The notes under the pieces were generated by a model. The model was not told where the DNA came from and did not search any database. It saw only the letters and a program-made list of their open reading frames with translations. 8,143 bases of DNA. Origin: Bacteroidota bacterium (GTDB lineage Bacteria; Bacteroidota; Bacteroidia; Bacteroidales; Prolixibacteraceae). Below, piece by piece: positions 1-6,074 of the stretch. Within the stretch, counting starts at the first letter, position 1. Each line of letters opens with the position of its first letter. The stretch lies in the NCBI GenBank assembly GCA_023393265.1, contig JAEWME010000176.1, forward strand, positions 1-8,143. The letters run 5' to 3'. The position numbers and the translations under genes were made by a program.

Positions 1-21
1 GGAAAAGCGCGGCCTATGCGA

Positions 22-53
22 TAAAAATAGTCTCACTAACATAAGTGTAAGAC
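22..53 (-). terminator. Possible weak intrinsic terminator after the photolyase gene
   Basis: Read on the minus strand just past the photolyase stop codon, bases 53 to 30 can fold into an eight-pair hairpin. GTCT pairs with AGAC and CACT with AGTG, with a two-base bulge (TA) in one arm and a six-base loop. It is followed by the T-rich run TATTTTTAT. The stem is short and not GC-rich, so this is a weak candidate; position and T-rich tail are the only support. Confidence 0.35.
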
Positions 54-74
54 TAAATTCCCTTCATCAATTCA

Positions 75-1373
75 TTATTTTAAAGCTCGTCTGTAAACTT
101 CGATGGCGCGGTTGCGGGCAAAAGCATGATCAACCATTGGTTCGGGATAAGCGGCGGTTCCATATTCGGGAACCCAGCGGCGGATATACTCGTGTTGCGG
201 ATCAAATTTTTTGGTTTGCAAATCGGGATTGAAAACACGGAAGTAAGGTGCGGCATCGCAGCCCGAACCACTCGCCCACTGCCATCCTCCGTTATTCGAG
301 GCCAGCTCGAAATCGAGCAGTCTGGAAGCAAAATAAGCCTCGCCCCAACGCCAGTCGATAAGCAGGTGCTTGGTGAGAAAACTTGCTGTCACCATCCGAA
401 CCCGATTGTGCATATAACCAGTTGCGTTCAGCTCGCGCATACCGGCATCAACCAGCGGAAAGCCTGTTTGCCCCGTGCACCAGCGTTCAAACGCCACCGT
501 ATCGTTTTGCCAGGCAATGGCATCGTATTCACGCTTGAAAGAATGCCCCACCACATGCGGAAAATGCCACAAAATCTGCATATAAAACTCGCGCCAGATC
601 AATTCATTCAGGAAAACATCGGAATGCTGCCGTGCAAGTTGCACCAGTTTCCTGATCGAAATTGTTCCGAACCGAAGATGGATTCCCAGTCGGCTGGTCC
701 CGTTTTGCGCCGGAAAGTCACGAAGGGTTCCGTAGTTCTCCATCAGCAGTGTGTCGGCATTCATTTCAGGGAAACGAACCGTCTGCCTGTTGTAACCAAT
801 CTCCTCCAACTCCGGAAAATAATCGCACGACAAATGTTTCAGGTTAAACAAAAGATTCTCGCTGGCATACAAGGCTGGCGGATTTTCGGCCAGCCGTTCT
901 TTCCAGCGCCTGCTGTATGGCGTAAAAACAGTATAAGGTTTACCATCGCTTTTCACCACTTCATCGCGGTGAAAAATAACCTGGTCTTTCACCGCAACAA
1001 AACCGGCATCTTTCGTTTTCAACAGTTCAGCCACTTTCAGGTCGCGCTCGTTGGCAGCAGGCTCATAGTCGGTATTACAGAAAACAGTGCGGATGTTGTA
1101 CTTCGTGGCCAGTTGCCCAAACACCACTTCGGGCGACGAAACATACACTTCGAGGCTGCTTTGGTGTTTCCTGAAAATTTCGTCGAGCATTTTCAGGTTC
1201 TGATGGATAAACGTCAGCCGCGCATCGTTCGGATCGGGAAAATGATGAAGAATTTCAGAATCGAAAATAAACACCGGCACAACGGGCAAGCCTGCATTCA
1301 GCGCCTCGAACAGGCCATGATTGTCGTCGACCCGCAAATCGCGCCTAAACCAAAAGATGTTGACAGTTTCCAT
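75..1373 (-). CDS. phr: Deoxyribodipyrimidine photolyase (cryptochrome/photolyase family, class I type)
   Basis: This 432-residue flavoprotein should repair UV-induced pyrimidine dimers by light-driven electron transfer from reduced FAD. An N-terminal Rossmann-like antenna domain begins FWFRRDLRVDDNHGL (residues 7-21). The C-terminal helical FAD domain carries LIWREFY (258-264), TGQTGFPLVDAGMREL (300-315), MHNRVRM (321-327), ASNNGGWQWA (358-367) and DAAPYFRVFNP (373-383). By alignment from memory with E. coli PhrB, the electron-transfer tryptophans appear intact as W288, W341 and W364, and the substrate-contacting ones as W260 and W366. This favours a working photolyase over a signalling cryptochrome. 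The residue matching the E. coli pterin-binding glutamate appears to be alanine (about residue 107), so the antenna pigment is uncertain. Length is slightly under the 470 or so of E. coli. The GPP34 gene lies 51 bases upstream on the same strand, so co-transcription is possible. Dimer specificity (CPD versus 6-4) was not tested. Confidence 0.93.
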   Translation of the reverse strand: METVNIFWFRRDLRVDDNHGLFEALNAGLPVVPVFIFDSEILHHFPDPNDARLTFIHQNLKMLDEIFRKHQSSLEVYVSSPEVVFGQLATKYNIRTVFCNTDYEPAANERDLKVAELLKTKDAGFVAVKDQVIFHRDEVVKSDGKPYTVFTPYSRRWKERLAENPPALYASENLLFNLKHLSCDYFPELEEIGYNRQTVRFPEMNADTLLMENYGTLRDFPAQNGTSRLGIHLRFGTISIRKLVQLARQHSDVFLNELIWREFYMQILWHFPHVVGHSFKREYDAIAWQNDTVAFERWCTGQTGFPLVDAGMRELNATGYMHNRVRMVTASFLTKHLLIDWRWGEAYFASRLLDFELASNNGGWQWASGSGCDAAPYFRVFNPDLQTKKFDPQHEYIRRWVPEYGTAAYPEPMVDHAFARNRAIEVYRRALK

Positions 1374-1424
1374 GACAAATTTCTTAACAAAATAAACACA
1401 TCCAATAAAACAGCCACCTGTCCA

Positions 1425-2072
1425 TCACGAAACCGCTGCGGCAGTAGCAGCCTGTGCCATCCTGATGGCATCGAACACGGCTTTTGTCACCTCCGATTCA
1501 GGAATTGCCTTCAGGATTTTCACAGCTTCTCTCCTTCTGCTGCGATCGGGAAAAACTGAAGGCAACAGGTTGGTCCGCCACACCATTTTCGCCAAAGCAA
1601 GGGCGTTTTCATCCGGTTTACCTTTTCCCAAAATCGCATCCTCTACCTCCTTGCGGATCGTTTCTGCCAGTTGCCGGTCCATCAGAAAAACTTTTTCGTA
1701 AGGAATGAACAGAAAGCGCCTTTCTTCGGTTCGAACAACATTTTTTCGTTTCAGTGCCCGAATAAACAACTTCTGAATCTTCCGGCGATTCAGGCAAAAG
1801 TTTGAAATCCAGTTTTGTAGTTTACGGTCTTTGCTACGCTGCCTCATTTTACTGAGATAAAATTCGTGGATTTCATCAGTTTGCAGGGCCGGATTTTCCA
1901 TGTGAACCAACTTGTTGCTCACCGAAATTAAACCCTGATTCATTAACTCGATCAGGATACAGCCAGTCAAGGTCATTCCCAATGCCGAATGAGCATTCCA
2001 GAGAATTCCTCCCTTTCGGGGGTTCACCGACAAACAAAATAACTTCTCGCTGAGTTTTAATGACCTTTCCAT
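1425..2072 (-). CDS. GPP34 (GOLPH3/Vps74-like) domain protein
   Basis: This 215-residue protein has no signal peptide or membrane segment and looks cytosolic, possibly peripheral on the membrane. The GPP34 fold spans nearly all of it. LKLSEKLFCLSVNPRKGG (5-22) matches the family opening. TGCILIELMNQGLI (36-49) resembles GCMLIELALRGRL of human GOLPH3. A basic helix (95-110) and RFLFIPYE (119-126) follow, and the C-terminal helices include DENALALAKMVW (154-165). In eukaryotes the family binds phosphatidylinositol 4-phosphate on the Golgi and retains glycosyltransferases; no role is established for bacterial members. W25 lies where GOLPH3 has its lipid-pocket tryptophan, but the arginine just before GC seems to be threonine (T36); both comparisons are from memory. 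The protein is strongly basic between about 70 and 120. It lies upstream of and parallel to the photolyase, 51 bases apart, and diverges from ltaE. The family call is good; the function is unknown. Confidence 0.78.
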   Translation of the reverse strand: MERSLKLSEKLFCLSVNPRKGGILWNAHSALGMTLTGCILIELMNQGLISVSNKLVHMENPALQTDEIHEFYLSKMRQRSKDRKLQNWISNFCLNRRKIQKLFIRALKRKNVVRTEERRFLFIPYEKVFLMDRQLAETIRKEVEDAILGKGKPDENALALAKMVWRTNLLPSVFPDRSRRREAVKILKAIPESEVTKAVFDAIRMAQAATAAAVS

Positions 2073-2230
2073 TTGGCTAAAGTTGAAAATTTAAGTTCTT
2101 TTAATGCCCAAAAATGAGAACCGGATAACCGAAAGCTTTTGTACATTCCCGACTGAACTGACATCACATTTAAGGATTTCAGGCTTTCGCAATTTCGGCC
2201 ATCAGGCATTTAAAATTACAATTTTATCAG
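2073..2230. promoter_or_regulatory. Divergent intergenic region between the GPP34 gene and ltaE
   Basis: These 158 bases separate two divergent genes and must hold at least one promoter. On the minus strand TAAATTTT (bases 2095-2088) matches seven of eight positions of the Bacteroidetes -7 consensus TAnnTTTG. A TTTTTG run lies about 15 bases further upstream, slightly closer than the usual spacing. No good TAnnTTTG box was seen on the plus strand for ltaE. Apart from the AT-rich palindrome next to the ltaE start, listed separately, nothing else stands out. Confidence 0.4.
2211..2226. repeat. Perfect AT-rich inverted repeat at the ltaE start
   Basis: TAAAATT (2211-2217) and AATTTTA (2220-2226) are perfect inverted arms separated by AC, ending four bases before the ltaE ATG. 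It could be an operator or a weak mRNA structure over the initiation region. In such AT-rich sequence it may equally be chance. Confidence 0.4.
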
Positions 2231-3253
2231 ATGAAAAGAGGTTTTGCAAGCGATAATAATTCAGGTATCCATCCTGAAATACTAAAAGCCATTGCGGCAG
2301 CCAACGAAGGACATGCTGTAGGTTACGGCGGCGACGAACTAAGCGATAAAGCCCGCCAGCGTTTCAAACAGGAGTTTGGCAGTCAAACCGAAGTGTTCTT
2401 CGTGTTTAACGGCACCGGCGCCAATGTGCTGGGACTTTCAACACTCACGCAGTCGTTCCATTCCATTATCTGCGCCGATACCGCTCACATACAGACCGAC
2501 GAATGCGGCGCTCCTGAAAAACTCACCGGCTGCAAACTGTTGCCCGTTGAAAGCCACAAGGGCAAAATCACCCCGGAAGGCATCCGGAAGCATTTGCACG
2601 ATTTTGGGTTCGAGCATCATTCGCAACCCGGCATTGTGTCTATTTCGCAGGCCACCGAACTGGGCACCGTTTATTCGCTCGAAGAAATAAAAGCCATTAC
2701 CTCGCTGGCACACGAATTCGGCCTGTATGTCCACATGGACGGGGCACGGCTGGCCAACGCCGCTGTAGCGCTCGATCTGCCTTTTCGGGCTTTCACAGTC
2801 GATGCAGGCGTCGATGTCCTTTCTTTTGGCGGCACCAAAAACGGTATGATGATGGGCGAAGCGGTGCTGTTTTTCAACCCGGCGCTCACAGCCAACACCA
2901 AATACATCCGCAAACAGAGCATGCAGTTATATTCAAAAATGCGTTTTGTAAGCGCTCAGTTTCTGGCTTATTTCGAAAACGACCTCTGGAAACAAAATGC
3001 GGCGCATTCGAACCGGATGGCCCGGCTGCTGGAAGCGGAAGTGAAGAAAATTCCGGCTGTACAGCTCACGCAGGAAGTGGCAGCCAATGGCGTTTTTGCC
3101 ATCGTTCCGCAAGAAATTATTCCGCAACTTCAGGAAAAATACTTCTTTTACGTTTGGGACGAGCATCGTTCCGAAGTGCGCTGGATGACCTCTTTTGATA
3201 CCACAGAAGACGACATCTTTCAATTTGCCGCCCTGATTAAATCACTGGTTTAA
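2231..3253 (+). CDS. ltaE: Low-specificity L-threonine aldolase
   Basis: This 340-residue cytosolic enzyme depends on pyridoxal phosphate and should cleave L-threonine and L-allo-threonine to glycine and acetaldehyde. It belongs to the beta-eliminating lyase group of fold-type I enzymes. Visible landmarks are the N-terminal FASDNNSGIHPEI (5-17), GGDELSDKAR (33-42), the phosphate-binding FNGTGANVLG (59-68), ADTAHIQTDECGAPE (82-96) with the histidine expected to stack on the cofactor, HMDGARLANA (168-177) with the cofactor-contacting Asp170 and Arg173, and SFGGTKNGMMMGEA (198-211) with the Schiff-base lysine Lys203. The length is normal for the family. The ATG at 2231 puts the conserved opening at the right place, and a palindrome lies directly upstream. 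The stop codon shares one base with the rhomboid start (TAATG), so the two genes are very probably translationally coupled. Substrate stereospecificity cannot be read from the sequence. Confidence 0.93.
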   Translation: MKRGFASDNNSGIHPEILKAIAAANEGHAVGYGGDELSDKARQRFKQEFGSQTEVFFVFNGTGANVLGLSTLTQSFHSIICADTAHIQTDECGAPEKLTGCKLLPVESHKGKITPEGIRKHLHDFGFEHHSQPGIVSISQATELGTVYSLEEIKAITSLAHEFGLYVHMDGARLANAAVALDLPFRAFTVDAGVDVLSFGGTKNGMMMGEAVLFFNPALTANTKYIRKQSMQLYSKMRFVSAQFLAYFENDLWKQNAAHSNRMARLLEAEVKKIPAVQLTQEVAANGVFAIVPQEIIPQLQEKYFFYVWDEHRSEVRWMTSFDTTEDDIFQFAALIKSLV

Positions 3254-3984
3254 TGCCACTTTTCAATTACTATCCGCGAAACCGCGACCACATCGATCCC
3301 GAAACGGAAAAAAAGATTTTCAAATACAGTCTTTTAATTCCGATCGTATTTGTTACGGCTTTCTGGATCGTAAAATTCGTTGAAAACTATTACCAGCTCG
3401 ACTTTTCCGAATGGGGTATCCTGCCGCTTTCAGCCGAAGGATTACCCGGCATTTTTCTGTCGCCCTTCATTCATGGCAGTTATGAGCATCTTTTCTCCAA
3501 TTCGGTACCTTTTCTGGTGCTGATGTTTGCCTTGCTGTACTTTTACCGCCATCTGGCCTACCGGATCTTTTTCCTGATTTACATCCTCTCCGGAATATGT
3601 GTCTGGCTGGGAGGCCGCGGATCGTGGCACATTGGCGCAAGCGGCATCATCTATGGCCTTGCCTCTTTCCTGTTCTTCAGCGGGGCCATGCGCAAAGATT
3701 TGAACCTGCTAACCGTTAGTATCATTGTTGTTTTTCTCTACGGAAGCATGTTCTGGGGCATTTTCCCGATTAAACCTGAAATATCGTGGGAAAGTCATTT
3801 GTGGGGTGCCGTGAGCGGTTTCGCGCTTTCCATCTACTACCGCAACCAGGGACCGGTTCGTCCCGCAGCCAGTTGGGAACTGGAACCCGACGACGACGAT
3901 GACGACGACGTGCCGGAAGAATTTAACGAAGAAATAACGACACCTGCCGAAGACGAAAACAACAGCCCTGTCCAACTCAACTAA
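3253..3984 (+). CDS. Rhomboid-family intramembrane serine protease with acidic tail
   Basis: This 243-residue inner-membrane protein should cleave other membrane proteins within or near their transmembrane segments. Hydrophobic segments lie at about 25-42, 84-97, 103-119, 128-144, 152-170 and 183-195, giving the usual six-helix core. The catalytic serine is Ser130 in GASG (128-131), and the partner histidine is His182 in SHLWGAVSGF (181-190). The conserved loop and helix 2 residues appear in HGSYEHLFSNS (74-84). Both catalytic residues are present, so an active protease is expected rather than a pseudoprotease. After the last helix comes a soluble tail of about 45 residues with seven consecutive aspartates (213-219) and many further acidic residues. 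Overlap by one base with ltaE implies joint expression, though no functional link is evident. A hairpin directly follows the stop codon. Substrates are unknown. Confidence 0.9.
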   Translation: MPLFNYYPRNRDHIDPETEKKIFKYSLLIPIVFVTAFWIVKFVENYYQLDFSEWGILPLSAEGLPGIFLSPFIHGSYEHLFSNSVPFLVLMFALLYFYRHLAYRIFFLIYILSGICVWLGGRGSWHIGASGIIYGLASFLFFSGAMRKDLNLLTVSIIVVFLYGSMFWGIFPIKPEISWESHLWGAVSGFALSIYYRNQGPVRPAASWELEPDDDDDDDVPEEFNEEITTPAEDENNSPVQLN

Positions 3985-4018
3985 GCCGGTTTATCACGTA
4001 TCCTGATTACAAACCGGC
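3985..4018 (+). other. Hairpin directly after the rhomboid stop codon
   Basis: GCCGGTTT (3985-3992) and AAACCGGC (4011-4018) are perfect inverted arms. Inside them ATCA (3993-3996) can pair with TGAT (4004-4007), leaving a three-base bulge (4008-4010) and a seven-base loop. The stem starts at the base after the TAA of the rhomboid gene. No T-run follows, so it does not look like a standard intrinsic terminator. It may instead protect the 3' end of the ltaE-rhomboid mRNA or act as a U-poor terminator. Confidence 0.55.
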
Positions 4019-4110
4019 ATCAAAATCAAAGCTTCCTGAGATAAAGCACAAATATAAATTTACCCGTCAGTTTTCAGGAACAAAACAAAAGCAGGTCTTT
4101 CTTTGTATAA

Positions 4111-4124
4111 ATTGATACATCAAT
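4111..4124. repeat. Short perfect palindrome upstream of nusB
   Basis: ATTGAT (4111-4116) and ATCAAT (4119-4124) are perfect inverted arms around AC. It sits about 45 bases upstream of the candidate nusB -7 element and could be a regulator site. Its shortness and AT content leave chance as a real alternative. Confidence 0.3.
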
Positions 4125-4167
4125 CAGTTAATTTTTTCAGGCTGATGAGGGATATTGGAAAAAATTC

Positions 4168-4175
4168 TAACTTTG
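4168..4175 (+). promoter_or_regulatory. Bacteroidetes-type -7 promoter element for nusB
   Basis: TAACTTTG matches the TAnnTTTG consensus exactly and continues into the commonly seen C. It lies 30 bases before the ATG at 4206, which would give a leader of about 25 bases. No convincing TTTG -33 box is present at the usual 17-23 base spacing. The element lies downstream of an in-frame TTG (4155), which argues that this TTG is not the nusB start. Confidence 0.55.
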
Positions 4176-4205
4176 CCACCCCATATTATAACAGGTTCTA
4201 TAACA

Positions 4206-5168
4206 ATGATTAGCAGACGAATAATCCGAATTAAAGTATTGCAGATACTTTACGCGTTCTTTACCTCTCCTGACACTTCGATCAATAACACTGAAAAAGA
4301 ATTGTTTTTCAGCCTGCAAAAGACCTACGATCTCTATCATTTCCTGATAGCACTTGTTGTCGAGATCGAAAAGTTTGCACAGGAACGCATCGACATCGGA
4401 TTGAAAAAACTAAGGCCAACGGCAGAAGATCTTCACCCCAACACACGGTTCGTCCGCAACCGGCTGATTCAGCAAATCAAATCGAATACAACACTCGAAA
4501 AATACCTCGCCTCCTCTAAACTGAGCTGGAACGAAGAATCGGAACTCATCAGGAGGCTTTATTCAGCCATGATTGATGCCGATTTCTACAAAACGTACAT
4601 GAGCCAGCCCGAAATAACCTATGCCGACGAGCGCAAACTGGTTGAAGACATTTTCAAATACGTGATACTGGATAACGAAGAAATTGAATCGGTTCTGGAA
4701 GAGCAAAGCATTTACTGGAACGACGACATGGATTTTGTTATCAGCATGATTTTGAAAACCTTCAAGAAATTCAAGGAATACAGCGACGAAAACCAGTCGT
4801 TACTGGCCATGTTTAAAGACGACGAGGACCGGCAATTTGCAAAAGACCTGTACCGCAAAGCAGTGCTGAATCACGAAAGTAACGTCGTGCTCATCAAACA
4901 GCATACTGTGAACTGGGACATCGAACGTATTGCTTTTATCGACAACCTCATCCTCGAACTGGCGCTGACAGAATTCCTTTATTTTCCGTCGATCCCAACC
5001 AAAGTGACGATGAACGAATACATCGAACTTTCGAAATATTACAGCACCGAGAAAAGCCGAAACTTCATCAACGGAATTCTCGACAAAGCGCTGAAAGACC
5101 TGAAAAAGAATGACAAAATCATCAAAGCTGGTCGTGGGCTCATCGGAGAAGAAGAAGAGAGCGAATAA
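4206..5168 (+). CDS. nusB: Transcription antitermination factor NusB, long Bacteroidetes form
   Basis: NusB binds boxA RNA together with ribosomal protein S10 (NusE) and supports antitermination of rRNA operons. This product has 320 residues against about 140 in E. coli. The opening MISRRIIRIKVLQILYAFF (1-19) matches the family's first helix, with its arginine-rich RNA-binding start. The C-terminal half of the fold is clear in VNWDIERIAFIDNLILELAL (235-254), then IPTKVTMNEYIELSKYYSTE (263-282) and RNFINGILDKAL (285-296). The 200 or so residues between are helical and charged and form the enlargement typical of Bacteroidetes NusB; no other domain was recognised in them. ATG 4206 is chosen over the in-frame TTG at 4155 because the conserved protein begins here and a promoter box lies between the two. 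The tail is acidic (GEEEESE). It probably leads an operon with the DUF1573 gene 31 bases downstream and yajC. Confidence 0.92.
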   Translation: MISRRIIRIKVLQILYAFFTSPDTSINNTEKELFFSLQKTYDLYHFLIALVVEIEKFAQERIDIGLKKLRPTAEDLHPNTRFVRNRLIQQIKSNTTLEKYLASSKLSWNEESELIRRLYSAMIDADFYKTYMSQPEITYADERKLVEDIFKYVILDNEEIESVLEEQSIYWNDDMDFVISMILKTFKKFKEYSDENQSLLAMFKDDEDRQFAKDLYRKAVLNHESNVVLIKQHTVNWDIERIAFIDNLILELALTEFLYFPSIPTKVTMNEYIELSKYYSTEKSRNFINGILDKALKDLKKNDKIIKAGRGLIGEEEESE

Positions 5169-5199
5169 ACCCCGGGGCAAAGGAAAAGTGAAAAGGCAA

Positions 5200-5670
5200 A
5201 TGGCAAAAAAGGAAAGGCAAAATACGGGTAGGTTATGGCTTGCGGCGTGCTGTTTTTTCGTACTCACATTTGCGCTTTCGTCATGTCATTCAGGAGCAAA
5301 AAAAGCCGAGCCGGCTCAACAATCGGATGAGCATGGGATTGCAGAATTTGCCTTTTCCGAAGAATTGCATAATTTTGGTTCGCTCAATGCCGGAGAAATC
5401 GTTTCGTATACCTTTGTTTTCAGAAATTCAGGCACCAAAACGCTCACCATTACCAATGTCGATTCGGGCTGTGGCTGCATGGAAGTGAAAATTCCTGAAA
5501 AAAGCATCGCACCGGGCGACGAAGGCCGCATCGAAGTGATTTACAATTCGGCGGGCGAAGTGGGTAACCAACTGAAAACGATTATCCTGTATTCGAATGC
5601 AGAACCGACAGAAAAGCAATTATTTATAAGAGCATCAGTTACAAACGACTTAATTAAAATATACAGTTAA
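5200..5670 (+). CDS. DUF1573-domain lipoprotein
   Basis: This 156-residue protein is predicted to be exported and lipid-anchored. It has a basic N-terminus, a hydrophobic stretch (11-26) and a lipobox LSSC with the modified cysteine at residue 29. From about residue 45 to the end it is a DUF1573 immunoglobulin-like beta domain. ELHNFGSLNAGEIVSYTFVF (47-66) is followed by DSGCGCMEVKIPEKSIAPGD (85-104), with the family's CGC motif. The ATG at 5200 was chosen because it follows a purine-rich stretch (AGGAAAAGTGAAAAGG) at usable spacing and gives a normal-length signal peptide. An earlier in-frame ATG at 5110 lies inside nusB and would add a 30-residue basic extension. DUF1573 proteins are abundant in Bacteroidetes envelopes and their biochemical role is not established. 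Its place between nusB and yajC is typical of the phylum. Confidence 0.87.
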   Translation: MAKKERQNTGRLWLAACCFFVLTFALSSCHSGAKKAEPAQQSDEHGIAEFAFSEELHNFGSLNAGEIVSYTFVFRNSGTKTLTITNVDSGCGCMEVKIPEKSIAPGDEGRIEVIYNSAGEVGNQLKTIILYSNAEPTEKQLFIRASVTNDLIKIYS

Positions 5671-5687
5671 ACTTAATACCCATCAAC

Positions 5688-6011
5688 ATGAATTATTTAT
5701 TAATGGCCGCACCGGCCGCAGACGGAGCTGCACAACCGAATCCGATTATGACTTTCCTTCCGCTGGTATTGATCATCGTGGTTTTCTACTTTTTCATGAT
5801 CAGACCGCAGATGAAAAAACAGAAAGAAGTTGCTGCTTTCCGCAACAGCCTTCAGAAAGGCGATAAAGTAGTTACCACAGGCGGTATCTACGGAAAAATT
5901 CTGGAAATAAAAGACAACACTGTTTTGCTTCAGGTTGACGATAACGTGAAACTGAGAGTAGACAAAGCTGCCCTTGTAAAAGATATGTCGGACGTGCAGC
6001 CGCAGAAATAA
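5688..6011 (+). CDS. yajC: YajC, auxiliary subunit of the Sec preprotein translocase
   Basis: YajC is a small single-pass inner-membrane protein that associates with SecDF and the SecYEG channel and supports export; it is usually not essential. The product has 107 residues, the usual size. A short N-terminal outer segment precedes one membrane helix (about 20-38, ending VVFYFFMIRP), then the diagnostic QMKKQKEVAAFRNSLQKGDK (41-60). The cytoplasmic domain has VVTTGGIYGKI (61-71). The first ATG (5688) gives the full protein; a second Met at residue 6 is possible. It follows the DUF1573 gene by 17 bases and is followed by an intrinsic terminator, so it probably ends the nusB transcription unit. 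secDF is not in this window. Confidence 0.95.
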   Translation: MNYLLMAAPAADGAAQPNPIMTFLPLVLIIVVFYFFMIRPQMKKQKEVAAFRNSLQKGDKVVTTGGIYGKILEIKDNTVLLQVDDNVKLRVDKAALVKDMSDVQPQK

Positions 6012-6032
6012 TTCCGGATCATTGAATCCGAG

Positions 6033-6062
6033 AAAGGCCGGCAACTTGTCGGCCTTTTTTTT
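6033..6062 (+). terminator. Intrinsic terminator after yajC
   Basis: AAAGGCCG (6033-6040) pairs perfectly with CGGCCTTT (6050-6057). A G-U and a C-G pair can extend the stem to ten pairs around a five-base loop (AACTT). Eight consecutive T residues (6055-6062) form the release tract. It begins 21 bases after the yajC stop and ends 12 bases before the next start codon, so read-through into the YbbR gene is at least partly blocked. Confidence 0.88.
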
Positions 6063-6069
6063 ATATTTG
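6062..6069 (+). promoter_or_regulatory. Candidate -7 promoter element for the YbbR gene
   Basis: TATATTTG fits TAnnTTTG exactly and overlaps the last T of the yajC terminator. The GTG start of the next gene begins six bases later, so transcription from here would give a leaderless or nearly leaderless mRNA. A TTG at 6046-6048 lies only 13 bases upstream, shorter than the usual -33 spacing, so the promoter is incomplete by consensus. Confidence 0.4.
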
Positions 6070-6074
6070 AGACC

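Noticed and set aside
1376..1405. A promoter-like pair upstream of the photolyase on the minus strand: TTG, 19 bases, then GAAATTTG
   Set aside because: The -7 part has one mismatch and ends only two bases before the ATG, too close for a normal start site.
1410..1421. A small hairpin (ACAG/CTGT) followed by TTTTATT on the minus strand after the GPP34 gene
   Set aside because: A four-pair stem is too weak to call a terminator.
126..1559. A long plus-strand open frame (477 codons) opposite the photolyase gene and running into the GPP34 gene
   Set aside because: Its translation has no recognisable domain and odd composition, and it lies antisense to two genes with clear family motifs. It is a shadow frame.
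4049..4056. An exact TAnnTTTG box on the minus strand (TATATTTG), which could drive RNA antisense to the rhomboid gene
   Set aside because: The nearest TTTG upstream on that strand is about 24 bases away, beyond usual spacing, the region is AT-rich, and no minus-strand gene follows. Probably chance.
4155..4205. An in-frame TTG that would extend NusB by 17 residues
   Set aside because: The extension is not NusB-like, TTG is a poor start, and a promoter -7 box lies between it and the ATG at 4206.
5110..5199. An upstream ATG that would extend the DUF1573 protein by 30 basic residues
   Set aside because: Most of it overlaps nusB, and it would bury the lipoprotein signal peptide. The ATG at 5200 gives a standard signal peptide and has a purine-rich site upstream.
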